A DNA stretch of 64,000 nucleotides from positions 18,920,747 through 18,984,746 of the forward strand of contig JAPTYO010000011.1 of the NCBI GenBank assembly GCA_036873135.1, in the 5' to 3' direction. A program made the translations under genes and the position numbers. The notes under the pieces were generated by a model. It was not told the origin of the DNA and did no database searches. It was given only the letters and a program-made list of their open reading frames with translations. This stretch comes from Clarkia xantiana subsp. parviflora. Taxonomy: Eukaryota; Streptophyta; Magnoliopsida; Myrtales; Onagraceae. Of this stretch, positions 53,754-64,000 are shown one piece after another. The stretch's first letter is position 1, and every line of letters begins with the position of its first letter.

Positions 53754-55582
53754 GACATGGGTACAACCTGGCCTATCGTTCGCATTACCAAGCCTGATCC
53801 CGTGCCAACTTTTGGTGAGTTTACTGAGTCGGAAAAAGCAGGGATGAAGGTGATATACCGGGCGCAAAAGGCGCGCACCTATAGGGCCTTGCATCGCGTG
53901 ACGGAGCGAGACTTGCGCGCGGCTGGGATTTGCACACCTCCTTCGGGAGGTCCTTCGGTATGTTGTGATTCTTTATAACTTCATTGTGTTGTGATGTAGG
54001 ATGGTGTCATGGAAAAACTTAGCGCTTGCAGGCGGGTTCAACGGGTGGTGCTGTTCCTCCCGTGCGGAGTGGTCGTACGGATGTCTCCACTGTGCTCCAG
54101 TGCATGAAGCCTGGACGCTGGAAGGGAAGCGCGGGTAAGTTGTGTTTTTTTAGGATTGTTTTCCTTGTCTATGTATCACGTTTTTTTTTTCTCATCTTGC
54201 TTTGTTCCTTTTGTAGGTCGGTCCCCACTCGTGACCGAGCGTGTTGCTGCAGGTGATACTCCGCCTCGGGCAAAGGCGAAACGTCCTGACTCTGACGTGC
54301 TGCCCTCGAGTGATCCTAAGCGCTCAAAATCTGGAGGAGGCGAGGCGTCAGACTCCCCTTAGCAAGGGGAAGGGATTTGAAGGCCCGGTTCGTAGTCCCA
54401 GTATGTCTACCCTCGGTCGAGGGATCAGACGTCGGAGGAGGGTACTTCCCTCTCAGGTATGCTGCTTGACTTTATTTCACTTCTATACTTGTTATATTTG
54501 TGTCTTTTGTTTATCGTTTGCGTATGTTCGTAGGTGTTCCACCCCTTGGTGCACTCACCCGTGTTGATTTGGTTTGTCCTGAGAATGACTCTACTGCTGG
54601 TGAGGAGTGGGCACCATTTCCTGTTGGGAGACCCCATTTTCCTAAGGAGGCCAGTCTGACTACTCTCGAGGTAGGGATGCACGTGCTTCAGCGGATTATC
54701 CCTCCTAGGGATCAGAGGGTTCGTCCTAGCGAGCCTGAGGACACGCGGGCATATGCTGAGGGTGTGCTGGCATGTCTTGCGCCTGTGAGTATTTCTCTTT
54801 ACTCTTTTGTAACTTGTATGTATGTTTTTCAGTGTTGTCATCACTTGTTTATTTTTGAGCTTTGTGTTACTTTTGTAGCTCGCCGCTCAGATGGCGAACC
54901 TTTTCTCCTTCGTGATTGAACTCACGGAGGAGAAGAAGGCGCTCCAGAATAAGTGCAAGATTGCTTGTCATGAGGAAGAGAGCGCGAAGGAGAGAGCGCG
55001 CTTCTTGGGTTCGAAGGTCGCTGATCTGAAGGCGGAGAGTCCTTACCGTCTGGCTTGAGTTGTTGCGCTCGATTCTGAAGTTGTTGCCCTTCAGAAGAAG
55101 GTTGTCGAGGATGGAGAGGCACATAGCCTTGCCTTGCAGGCTGTGAGGGAGGAGGCTCAGGAGGAGAGCAAGGATGAAGGAGTTGCGGAGTATACGGCCT
55201 CCGAGTCTTATCTTTAGGATATCCGGGCAGGAGCCGATGAGATGCTGTATGACTCCATTGAGGGTCTTATTGAGCAGGTATATGCCCTTTCCCCCGATCT
55301 AAGCTTTTATCAATTGGGTCCATATTCTACTTTTGCCGTTGGCATGTGGCTGCTTTATGTCTTAAGGACGGGATCGTTCCTACTGCTGCTGTGGTGGATG
55401 CCACCTCGATTGTTGAGGCGAGTGCCCATGCTGGTGTTGAGGCTGATACTCGTGAATACGAGTTAGTGTTCGATGATGATGATGAGCCGCGTATAGTGGA
55501 GGGTACGGCTCATGGTGATTTTGTCCCAGGGGCATGTGGAGATGTCGTTGTTGCGGGTATCCCTGACGTGGCGTCGGGTTGA
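53754..55582 (+). pseudogene. D antisense gene, later exons
   Basis: Resumes after E. Coding blocks: 53754 to about 53958 (FGEFTESEKAGMKVIYRAQK, VTERDLRAAGIC), about 54030-54133, 54217-54360 (KAKRPDSDVLPSSDPKRSKS), 54533-54783 (VPPLGALTRVDLVCPENDS, LEVGMHVLQRIIPP), 54880-55220 (coiled coil with IELTEEKKALQNK) and 55220-55580. GT...AG boundaries such as GTAAGTTG...TTTTGTAG (54134-54216) fit introns. Stops at 55056-55058 and elsewhere show decay. More introns than in A and B. Confidence 0.6.
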
Positions 55583-56104
55583 TTGCTAGTTTTATCCGAA
55601 CTTTGTATATAGTTTTGGCTCCCCTTGTTGGGTTGAAGTTTCTTTTTGGGTGTTATCCCTTTAAATCCCTTATGCTTATGTTTTTGTGTTTGACATTGTC
55701 GCATGGATCCTGTCATGAATGGTTTAGTTATGAATGATAATTTGGTAGTAATATTACATACCTTTGTTTGCATGATTGTCCATGATGTGTGGACTATAGA
55801 GTAGAGTTAAGACTCGTCATCTTATTGGATGTAACATCCGTAGTTATAGTTAGGAGGCATATTTCCTTGCATCGCGCGCCCCTCTTGGTTATACCAAGGA
55901 ATGGCGTGTTCGATATGTGTTAAACACATGTGTTGTTGAGTTTTCCGCATCTCTTGGGTGGTAATGCGCAAGACTTTAGAGTGACACTTAGCATTTATGG
56001 GAAGTAATGTGTAAGGTCGTTGTCCCGGTACCTGGCATTTATGGGTAGTAACGCGCAAGACCCCTATACATGCGTGAGTGTAATGTCTCGACAAAGCGAG
56101 ACCT
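55583..56104. other. D, downstream of antisense gene
   Basis: T-rich 3' flank, then copies of GCATTTATGGG(T/A)AGTAA(C/T)G(C/T)G and GCGCAAGAC near 55960-56055. No gene supported. Confidence 0.45.
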
Positions 56105-56778
56105 TAGTTTTTACCGTCTCTTAGTCCACTCTAAGGCGACGTTGTCACAAGATGCTACTTGTTTGTTTGGTGCGTTTTTCCATCTGTTAGTTGGGGACAT
56201 CCCGCGTAACGTTGTTACAAGGCTTTCTGTTGGCTAACCCAATTACTTGCCTTGAGATGCTAATACGTCTCCACATTGTTAATCAAAGGGACGTGACATA
56301 GGTCGTGTAATACGCCTTGTAGTCTATACCGTCTTTTGGGCCATTCCAAAGCGACGTTGTAGCAGACACGACTTGCCATTTTGAAGTGTTTTATTTCCCA
56401 TACTTTGGGTACCCCCGACGTATCGTTGTTGCAAGACGTTCTACTAGCTAGTCCAGTTACTTGTCCTGCGATGCTACTACACCTCTGCCTGGTTATTCCA
56501 GGGTTTGTACAAGATCGTGTTGCACGACTTGCAGTTTTTCCCGTCTCTTGGACCACTCTAAGGCGACGTTTATGGCAAGACACTACTTGCTTGGTTGAAG
56601 TGCTTTATTTTCCTTATCTGTTCACGGGCAAGATAACGTTTTACAAGACTCGGCTTGTACATTTGGTGAGTTTTTCGCTGCATTGTGCGTGGCAGCGATT
56701 GGAGAAGGGATTTCGCACCATGTGCTGGTATAGAGAGGTGGTATGTAATAATGAACACTACTTGTGGGTAGTAGTAGG
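56105..56778. repeat. ~212-bp tandem repeat of D, about three copies
   Basis: CCGTCTCTTAGTCCACTCTAAGGCGACG-type segments start near 56116, 56329 and 56538, spaced about 212 bp. Includes AAGGCGACGTTGT. The array is cut by C2 at 56779. Confidence 0.75.
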
Positions 56779-57586
56779 TGATTGATATACGCCCACTTTG
56801 AAACCGTCTCCCTTCGGATTGTCGTATTTTGATCGCCCCGCTTATGATCGTAAATCGAAACTTGGACCCGAGCACTTCACTCACAACGCGAACGGCCTAG
56901 ACAAGCAAAAAATATTCGTCCGGGCCAGTCCGTTGGTCTCACCTAGGTGAGATCGGGCTAGCCGACCCAATCTCTCCTAGGGGAGGGTATGCCAACCCGA
57001 TCTCCCCTAGGAGGGATCGGATGGCCTCACCCGATCTCCCCTAGGAGGGATTGGGTCAGTTTACCCACCCCTCCCAAGAGAGGTCGGGCAAACTGACCCG
57101 ACCCTAGGCCTTAGGGATCGGATTCTCCGTCCGACCCCGAGGGTCCCGACATCCATTTTACCCAACTCATACTTAGACTTTTTCACCCACCTCTCCATGT
57201 CTTTAAAGGTCTTAATCCTGCTTTTAGGTGTTAATTAAGTGTGTTTAAGGATTAACGGTGTCATTAAGACACCTTAAACCCCCCGTAGCCTATATATACT
57301 TCGCCAGTTCTATTCATTTGGACAAGTTTACATCTTTGCACGTTTAGCTCTCTCCTATCCCTAGTATTTTCTCTCTCTAGAACCCGAACTCACTTAGGCA
57401 TCGGAGAGGGTTCACTAGGCACCACCCCCCCCTCTCCGTGCTCAGTACTGCCCCTTATGCAGGTCTACAAGGAGTGGAGCGAAGGATCAGAGAATCAATC
57501 TAAGCAGATCAAGAAAAAGAGGGAAATACCCGAAAGAGGTGTCACTCGGATCCGAGACTCACCAACCCGAGGAACACGTCTTAACA
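56779..57586 (+). mobile_element. 5' LTR of C2 (808 bp)
   Basis: TGATTGATATACGCCC to CGTCTTAACA. Reverse complement of the type at 7007-8050. Contains the decayed CCTAGG palindromes (56945-57110) and TATATATA near 57291. Confidence 0.88.
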
Positions 57587-57588
57587 CT

Positions 57589-57604
57589 TGGCGCCGTCCG
57601 TGGG
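57589..57604 (+). other. Primer binding site of C2
   Basis: TGGCGCCGTCCGTGGG, one base different from the other gypsy elements here, two bases after the LTR. Confidence 0.88.
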
Positions 57605-57638
57605 TTTTGACTAGAAAAGCCTGGCAATCACACGATCT

Positions 57639-59704
57639 ATGACTAACAGCCTGCCATCAAGAGACGACCGTCCACCGGGGGACGGTAGGAAGCAAACAAT
57701 CAGAGAAGACAGCCCGTACCCCCGACAAGACAATCCACTCCTCAGGGGCAACCTGTACCTCCTGCGCATCAAGCAACACCCCAAGCTCCACAAGTAAACA
57801 ATCAAGGGGGACCATCACGCCCAGCTGGGGCCGAGTCCTCCACTGCCTCGACTCCTATAAGTAGGCAACCACAGGAGCAGGGGGCACGACAGGGGGTACC
57901 GTCTCAAGGATACAAATATACGACACCCCCGCAGGGGTACTACTATGAAGCGCGTCCTCAAGAATATCCTTACGGCATGCCAGCACAAGGAAACAACAAC
58001 CGGGCTAACACCACTAACACGAGGCCTGTGCATTGGCAGGGAGCACCAACAGTGACCCCAGGATTCATGAACGCACTAGATGAGCTTTTGGCTTATAGAG
58101 AGGCTTTGAGAAACATGCATGAAAGACAGTATGCGCAAGCGGAGCAACACCCGCATGCGAATGAATACCCACAAGAAGATAAGTATCAGTAGGAAGAGCA
58201 GTTCCCAGAAGAAGAACAACATACGCACCCTCCAACTGGGCAGCGTGAAAGTCAAGGCGGAAACAAGCAAGTACCACCTCCGAGGGATAGGCAGCATTTC
58301 GTCCCTCCAATGCAACCTCAAGCACTGCAAGGGGCATGGACATACACCTCGCTGAGGGATAATGCACAGCCTCAGCACCCAAGGAGGCAAGAGTTCCATC
58401 ATCCACCCCCACAGGGATACCCACGTTACACGTACATTCCTTATCATCACAGACATGGAATCCCTGCGAGCCCGGTAATAAGCTATGATTGACATCAAAG
58501 GAATTATAGCCCATCACCAGTTACGCTAACTCAGAACATAGAGGCAATGATTGCGAAGAAGATGAATGAATCCAAAACGAATGGATTGCACTGGCTGAGT
58601 GATAGCACAAATCACCCCTTTACAAGGGAGCTGGAGAACAAAAAAGTGCTTGATGCGTTGCACTTGATAAAGATAGAAATGTATAACGGTAAGACTGCCC
58701 CTTGGAGCACATCCAGCAACATGAGGCCTCCCTCTTGGGTAGGACAACAGATGACCGCTATAAGGCACTATTGTTCCCAAATACGTTATCAGGGTAGCAT
58801 CGCACTGGTTCTTCAGCCTACCAACTGAGAGCATCCATTCATGGGCACAACTGAAAGCTAAGTTCCTCTAAAGGTACTTGGGAGAAAGGAAGCTACTCAA
58901 GGGAACAGGTTTGCTTGATGATGTGAAGCAAGAGCATGAGGAGACACTAGCAAACTACTATACCAGGTTCAACAAGAACCTGGCTGATATACAAGGGGAC
59001 ATAACTGAAGGTGAGATCATAAGAGCTTTCATAAGGAACCTTGGACGCTTTGGATCAACCTTGGCAGAAAAGATGGCTAAAAAAACCGCAGGCACACTAG
59101 AGGAGCTCGCGGCAAGGGTGAAAACCCACATTGATCTGGAAAGGCACAGAATGAGCAAGAGGGCAAAGATTCAGGCCACCAAGGAAGAGAACACAAAGCC
59201 AAACAGAGGAAAACCACCTCAGGTTCCCCAGCCCATTAGACAACAAGACTGGCGTCCGCCCCAACCAAGAAACCATTTAGGTGAGCAGCTAAGAGCAAAG
59301 GATATCAATGTCATCAAGTTCATACCATTGAATGCAACCCCGGCAGTTGTGTTAACAGAAATGATGAACTTGAAGATATGGACACCCCCAGCAAGATGGA
59401 GAGCCCAAATGGTTGGGAATGAAAAAGAAAAATGGTGTGATAACCACGAAGCACATGGCCATGACACAAACGAATGCTTCAGTCTAAAGTTGACCATAAA
59501 CAATGCACTGTAAAAGGGAGAATTGAAGCAATTCGTGGATCACGGGGGCAGCAGTGCACCCGCAAGGCCAATGCAAAAGGATAAAGGAAAGGAAAAGGTT
59601 GATTACAATCCCTTACCCACCAAAAGGGGAACGATCAACATGATACACGGTGGAATCGGGGCAGGCGGATCAACAGCAAATGCAAGAGAGGTGTATGCCT
59701 CTAG
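57639..59704 (+). pseudogene. C2 gag
   Basis: Start MTNSLPSRDD at 57639, frameshift near 57795, then a Pro/Gln/Tyr-rich arm with PPQGYYYEARPQ. Stops at about 58190 and 58489. The core is eroded near 58780-58880; it resumes with ETLANYYTRFNKNLADIQGD and GEIIRAFIRNLGRF. Knuckle CDNHEAHGHDTNEC (59435-59476), stop at 59513, then RGTINMIHGGIGAGG as in A and B. No RS tract, unlike A and B. Cut by F at 59704. Confidence 0.85.
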
Positions 59705-60105
59705 TGTTGGATCTGGATTTACCGAAATATTTCCGCGGTGTCTCCGAGTTCCTTAGTCTTCGAATCCTGGTACGCACCTGAAAAAAGGGAGTGCCAGGGC
59801 GAACCCCGGCGATCCCTCTCCGACGGTCAAATTAGTAACCGTTCATACAAAGAGAGAGATCACTATTGTATATAATTTATCATATATATCAAATGTTAAT
59901 CAGAGGATTCTTTATATAAAATAACATAATACTATTATGGTATATAGCCATTTATTGACGATGGCCGTTATGGTAACAGAATATTTAGACAATTACTGTT
60001 ATGGTAGTTGAATATTAATAGTTGATTGACCGTTATGGCATCAGACTATTTATAGTTAATACCTATTATGGTATCAAATAAATATGTTTATATCAATATC
60101 CATCA
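59705..60105 (-). mobile_element. 3' LTR of F (401 bp)
   Basis: Plus reading TGTTGGATCTGGATTTACCG to AATATCCATCA; minus start TGATGGATATTG. AT-rich, with repeated CGTTATGGTA / ATTATGGTAT words. Confidence 0.8.
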
Positions 60106-60118
60106 TTTGCCCCCGAGG
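60106..60118 (-). other. Polypurine tract of F
   Basis: Minus strand CCTCGGGGGCAAA directly before the LTR start, as in A and B2. Confidence 0.75.
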
Positions 60119-60204
60119 CTGATGGAGGCTTTGCCTGCATTAGACTCTGAGTTAAATGAACCTGCATCCATTACACAATAATTCATATTACAATATATTA
60201 CTCT

Positions 60205-60745
60205 ATTGGAGCATGATCGTCTCTTTGTACGATCGACTATGGAGGGTGGTTTGTCTACCGACCCTTTATTTTACTCACTCGGAGTGTTTATGGACGATCG
60301 TCTCTTTGTACGATCGACTATGGAGGGCGGTTCGTCTACCGACCTTTATATTACTCTCTTGGAGTAGTTTGGGGGTGACCACCTCTTTGGATGAACACAT
60401 ATGAAGGGTGGTTTGTCCACCGACCCGTTCATGTGAAATATTACTCTCTTGGAGTAGTTTAGGGATGACCACATCTTTGGACGGACACCTATGAAGGGTG
60501 GTTTGTCCACCAACCCGTTCATGTAAAATATTACTCTCTTTGCGATGTGTGGACATGATAGCCACCTTGAAGTTGTGGACATGATAGCCACTTTATGATG
60601 TGTGGACATGATAGCCACCTTGAAGTTCGTGAACATGATAGCCACTTTATGATGTGTGGACATGATAGCCACCTTGAAGTTCGTGGACATGATAGCCTCT
60701 TTATAATGTGTGGACAAGATAGCCACCTTGAAATTTGTGGTAGCA
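60205..60745. repeat. Two tandem arrays of F (85-93 bp and 27 bp)
   Basis: 60205-60545: about four units with TATGGAGGGTGGTTTGTC(T/C)ACCGACC and ATATTACTCTCTTGGAGTAG. 60545-60745: about eight units with TGGACATGATAGCCACC, the same core as 1369-1590 in C. Frames through these are not genes. Confidence 0.88.
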
Positions 60746-60839
60746 AATATAATATGGCTTCACGCCTGATCGAATGACCACTGTTGTAGGAGTAATATAC
60801 ATTCACACCTGATTGGGGAATCATAATGTAATATGGAAA

Positions 60840-61440
60840 TAATCTGATCACTGGATCATGGTGGTAGGAGTGATATACCTACGCATACCTACGCACCTGA
60901 TCGAGGAATCGTAATATAATATGTCAATAGTATGGCGATAAGCATGATCACCAGATCATGGTGGTAGGAGTGATATACCTACACACATGATCACGAGACT
61001 GTAATATAATATGGCAATATGCCTGATCACAGGATCATGGTGGTAGGAGTGATATACCTACGCCCCTGATTATGTGACAGTAATATAATACAATATAGTG
61101 ATAAGCCTAATCACAAGATCATGGATGTAGGAGTGATATACCTACGCGCCTGATCGAGGGATCGTAAATGGAAATAATATGGCGATAAGCCTTATTATCG
61201 GACCGTGGTAGTAGGAGGGATATACCTACGGACCTGATGTCGTAATATACGGCTGCAGGAGTGATATACCTGCGAGCCTGACGTCATAATATGCGGTTGC
61301 ATGAGTGATATACCCGCGAGCGGGAAGTCACAATAGGAATGGTCAAGGCGGCATGAGTGATATACTTGCACACCTGAGAATTTTTGTAGTTACAATAGCG
61401 GCAATTGTGATATACCCGCGTATTTGATAGATTTTGAGCT
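60840..61440. repeat. Irregular 80-105-bp repeat of F
   Basis: Units share ATCATGGTGGTAGGAGTGATATACCTACGC and CTGATCG...GTAATATAATATGG, four clear copies from about 60855 to 61170, then decayed copies with GAGTGATATACC to about 61430. Confidence 0.8.
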
Positions 61441-62520
61441 TTGGGCATAGCACCTTGGTGATGCCTAGAAGCTACTTGTTATTTTTATAAGAGGTAATGG
61501 TTCTCTATAAATGGTTGAGGTCTTCTTGTTGCCACTCATGGTAGGTCTTCTGTCGTTTCATACGTTTGTGCGACAGATCTAAGGATCATGGTCGCATGTT
61601 GTAAGTAAACTACGTACTTGATCGAAGGATCACGTCCGTGAGATGTAATATGGGGCGTTTGCCCTTGTGAATGACATGTTTGCCAGAAAATGAATCCAAG
61701 ATTGGGTATCAAGATGCACCATTAATGTTAGAGCGTAGGGGGAACTTTTATGCGTATCATTGTAATCATATATAGATCCGAGCTTGAGTTATAACCGGAT
61801 ATAGATCCGAGTTTGAGTTATAAGAGGGGCGTAGCGACGCATCCGCTCTAGCTTATGTCGGGTGTTAGCCACCATGTTCTAGTAAGTAAGTTGAGTTTTA
61901 ACCACTACAGTTTTGACTCGGAATTTGGAGATTCCCAGTGAGTCTAAGTGTTTGGAAACTAGGGTGTATATGTGGTCGTTAGGCATTAGTATTGTGCAAT
62001 GAAGTACTGAAGTAGATATAGTGTTGCCCAGTACTCCCCTGCACCCTAGGCCTCGGCGAAAAGTAATTTTCGGGCAAGCCTAATTTTTCTAATAATAGAG
62101 ATAATAAGCATAATACAGTTGCTCTTAAAAAGATGCATAAAGTAAAAGTTTGGGGATGACTTTCCTGCTTTGTAGCGGTTGTCCAGATTGCCCTCATGCC
62201 TTTAGTTTAGGGGCTTGCGTTGCAGCATATCCTCCCATCGTTGTGGGTTTTGTTTTCCCACGTTGTGGATATGTTTGAGTACATAGAGATGTAGAAGTGT
62301 GTGTATTGGAAGCTCGTGTCTCGTTGATCTGGTCGTTGTATACTTGGAGATACAATTTGGAGGCTTGCTCCTTTGTTTTTTTATCCTGTCCATGAGATGT
62401 CAGATTCGAAAATCATTGGTTATGAGTTTTCATTGAAATATCCATTTATATAAATTCATACTCATTTGAATATTTCAAAGCACGCCATAGACAATAAATA
62501 GTGTAGGGTATAGATGCTTC
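61441..62520. other. F interior, no gene supported
   Basis: Contains a short duplication of ATATAGATCCGAG(T/C)TTGAGTTATAA near 61770-61820. A short minus-strand frame near 62290-62390 is open, but I do not recognise it. Confidence 0.4.
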
Positions 62521-62524
62521 CCTG

Positions 62525-62685
62525 ATATCGGTGTTTAGCGACATTTGTTGACTGCTTTTGACCGCAGTTGACTATTGTTGTCAAGTTTGACTACTGTTGA
62601 CTGATTTTATTGTTGTTGACCGGCTCTCTTGTTTGACCAGATTGTTTGATATTGACCGATTTGGTCAGTTTTGACCGACATGATG
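62525..62685 (+). promoter_or_regulatory. Cluster of TTGAC(C/T) words in F
   Basis: About nine TTGACC/TTGACT words in about 150 bases, matching the W-box core bound by WRKY factors. A smaller group lies at 63930-63990. Regulatory role is inferred only. Confidence 0.4.
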
Positions 62686-64000
62686 CGGTTTCGAGCGATC
62701 ATAGATAGATTAGAAGCAGTTTCACTTCCATCTCCATAAGTTTCCACTGATGTCAAAGAACTGTAAGCTTCATCAATGGATAATAGAGCAAGAGCAGAAA
62801 TGACTTCATGACTTGCGGGAATGTATGTATGCGAACACATGTATATCTAAATAATGTGTATTAGTGACAAAATAATCTGTGTAATACGTATTACTTCTTG
62901 TCTTTTAAATGTATATCTCATTACCCATGTGTTAGATTACGAAATGCACATGGAAATAAATATGATAATTTCATAATATGATAGCAGCACACATGTATAT
63001 ATATCATGCCCCCAAGCCAAGGAGAGGCGTCGACTCTTCTTGGTTTATATAACATGCCTTAAGACAACGCATGATGTGGAAGCAACATATTAGATAAAAT
63101 GATGATGTAATCATTCGTACATGTATGCATATATAGATGCCCCTGTTACGATACTAGTGTATGAAATAGCTATACATGTAGCATTATGATGTGTCGATCG
63201 GACACTGATAAAGTGTCATGAATCCCTCGTGACTATTTTCATATGAATTAACAAGTAACGTTTTAAGCAACCGTTGATGAAACATGCATACGACACTTGT
63301 GAAAGTCCCGATTCATCTCTAATTATTAATCATCGTATGATGTATTAGACATTTACGCCCCCACTTACGAGTTGTTAGTAATGCAAGTTGGTCTTTATGA
63401 TAATGCCTAGGTTTTAACCGATAGGTTATCTCATGTGACTATGCACATTCATGTATAAATTAGCACATGCATGTTAAGGTACCAGTAATTGCATGAAGAC
63501 ATGTTTAACTCAAAATAGTAAATTATTCATATATTAGCTAGTCATAGCTATGACATCAAAGAGATAATTAACTCATGTAATGTAAATGAACATAAGACTT
63601 ATATTGCTGGCTTAGGTAGTAAGCCTATGGAGGTGAGCTTTAAGCGTTTGAGCTTCGTGCGTACCCCATAGCTTAGACGAACGGCGATGGTCGTGAGCTT
63701 TGATGCCTTGCATAGTCAATGCCCCATAGATGGTGGTTCAATTGCATTGTTTGCTAATATTCTCTTTACATAAAGGAATAGAGATAAATCACCATAAAGT
63801 TATTTTATCAAACGTGGATTCTTATGTTAAAGTAGAACAATTAAATGTAATTCTAATTGAGACTTCCTAAGTTTGGTTATTTCGATCCATTGGCTCGTGA
63901 TGAAAGTAGACTACGAGCATGTCGGTTTTTGCCGATTTGACTAGTTTTGACAAGTTTGATCGGTTTTGACCGATGTTGGGTAGACCGGCTCATTGGTTGA
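62686..64000. other. F interior, AT-rich, no gene
   Basis: A 77-codon minus-strand frame (62607-62840) is open but unrecognised. ATGTATGCATATATA-type tracts occur at 62820-63160. Nothing else supported. Confidence 0.4.

Larger units (their letters stand above)
56779..59704 (+). mobile_element. Element C2: C-like retrotransposon, interrupted by F
   Basis: Plus strand. 5' LTR, primer site and gag are present; the continuation is beyond element F and outside the window. The five bases before it, GTAGG (56774-56778), would be the TSD. Confidence 0.85.
59705..64000 (-). mobile_element. Element F: minus-strand LTR element, 5' end outside window
   Basis: 3' LTR at 59705-60105 with the polypurine tract on its right, so the interior extends right past 64000. 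TCTAG (59700-59704) would be the TSD. No gag, pol or antisense gene is recognised in the visible 3.9 kb. Confidence 0.7.

Noticed and set aside
53664..53894. Minus-strand frame across the E/D junction
   Set aside because: Crosses a retrotransposon boundary and has no homology.
1..64000. tRNA or rRNA genes
   Set aside because: No cloverleaf-like B-box pattern or rRNA core sequence was noticed; the tRNA-like words are retrotransposon primer sites.

Overview
The window is plant nuclear DNA made almost entirely of nested LTR retrotransposons. The evidence is Ty3/gypsy gag-pol of the Tat/Ogre-like, non-chromodomain type, a Ty1/copia element with the initiator-Met primer site TGGTATCAGAGC, 5-bp target-site duplications (TSDs), GT-AG introns and TATA-box promoters. 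No tRNA or rRNA gene and no intact host gene was seen. An angiosperm is clear; the species is not.

Layout, left to right. (1) 1-8050: minus-strand gypsy-like element 'C', its 3' end outside the window, with a decayed gag and protease, two tandem arrays and a 1044-bp LTR. It sits in 'B1'. (2) 8051-18011: minus-strand Tat-like element B1, 3' end hidden behind C. (3) 18012-18135: a short older stretch with a possible PPR-gene fragment. (4) 18136-46037: minus-strand element 'B2' (TSD ATTGT). Its 5' LTR is split by a minus-strand copia element (28682-45666, TSD GGCCA), whose reverse transcriptase is split by plus-strand element 'A' (30187-41780, TSD GCTGC). (5) 46043-56778: remains of an older element 'D', split by plus-strand element 'E' (47379-53748, TSD CTAAT). 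E carries a solo B-family LTR (47729-48444, TSD GCGAC) in its own 5' LTR. (6) 56779 onward: plus-strand C-like element 'C2', whose gag is cut by minus-strand element 'F' (59705 to the window end).

A, B1 and B2 share one architecture: LTR, primer site, gag-pol, family-specific tandem repeats, then a long spliced gene on the opposite strand with its own TATA promoter beside the 3' LTR. Gag-pol and the antisense gene converge on the repeats. In A, the youngest insertion, gag-pol has two breaks, but the four antisense exons (7, 761, 984 and 750 nt) join into an uninterrupted frame of 833 codons plus stop. B2 keeps the same exon structure with one stop codon. E, D and C carry remnants of related antisense genes. 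The gag region of A, B1 and B2 joins a zinc-knuckle variant to an RS-repeat tract, like zinc-knuckle SR splicing factors. These two features are the most interesting content of the window.
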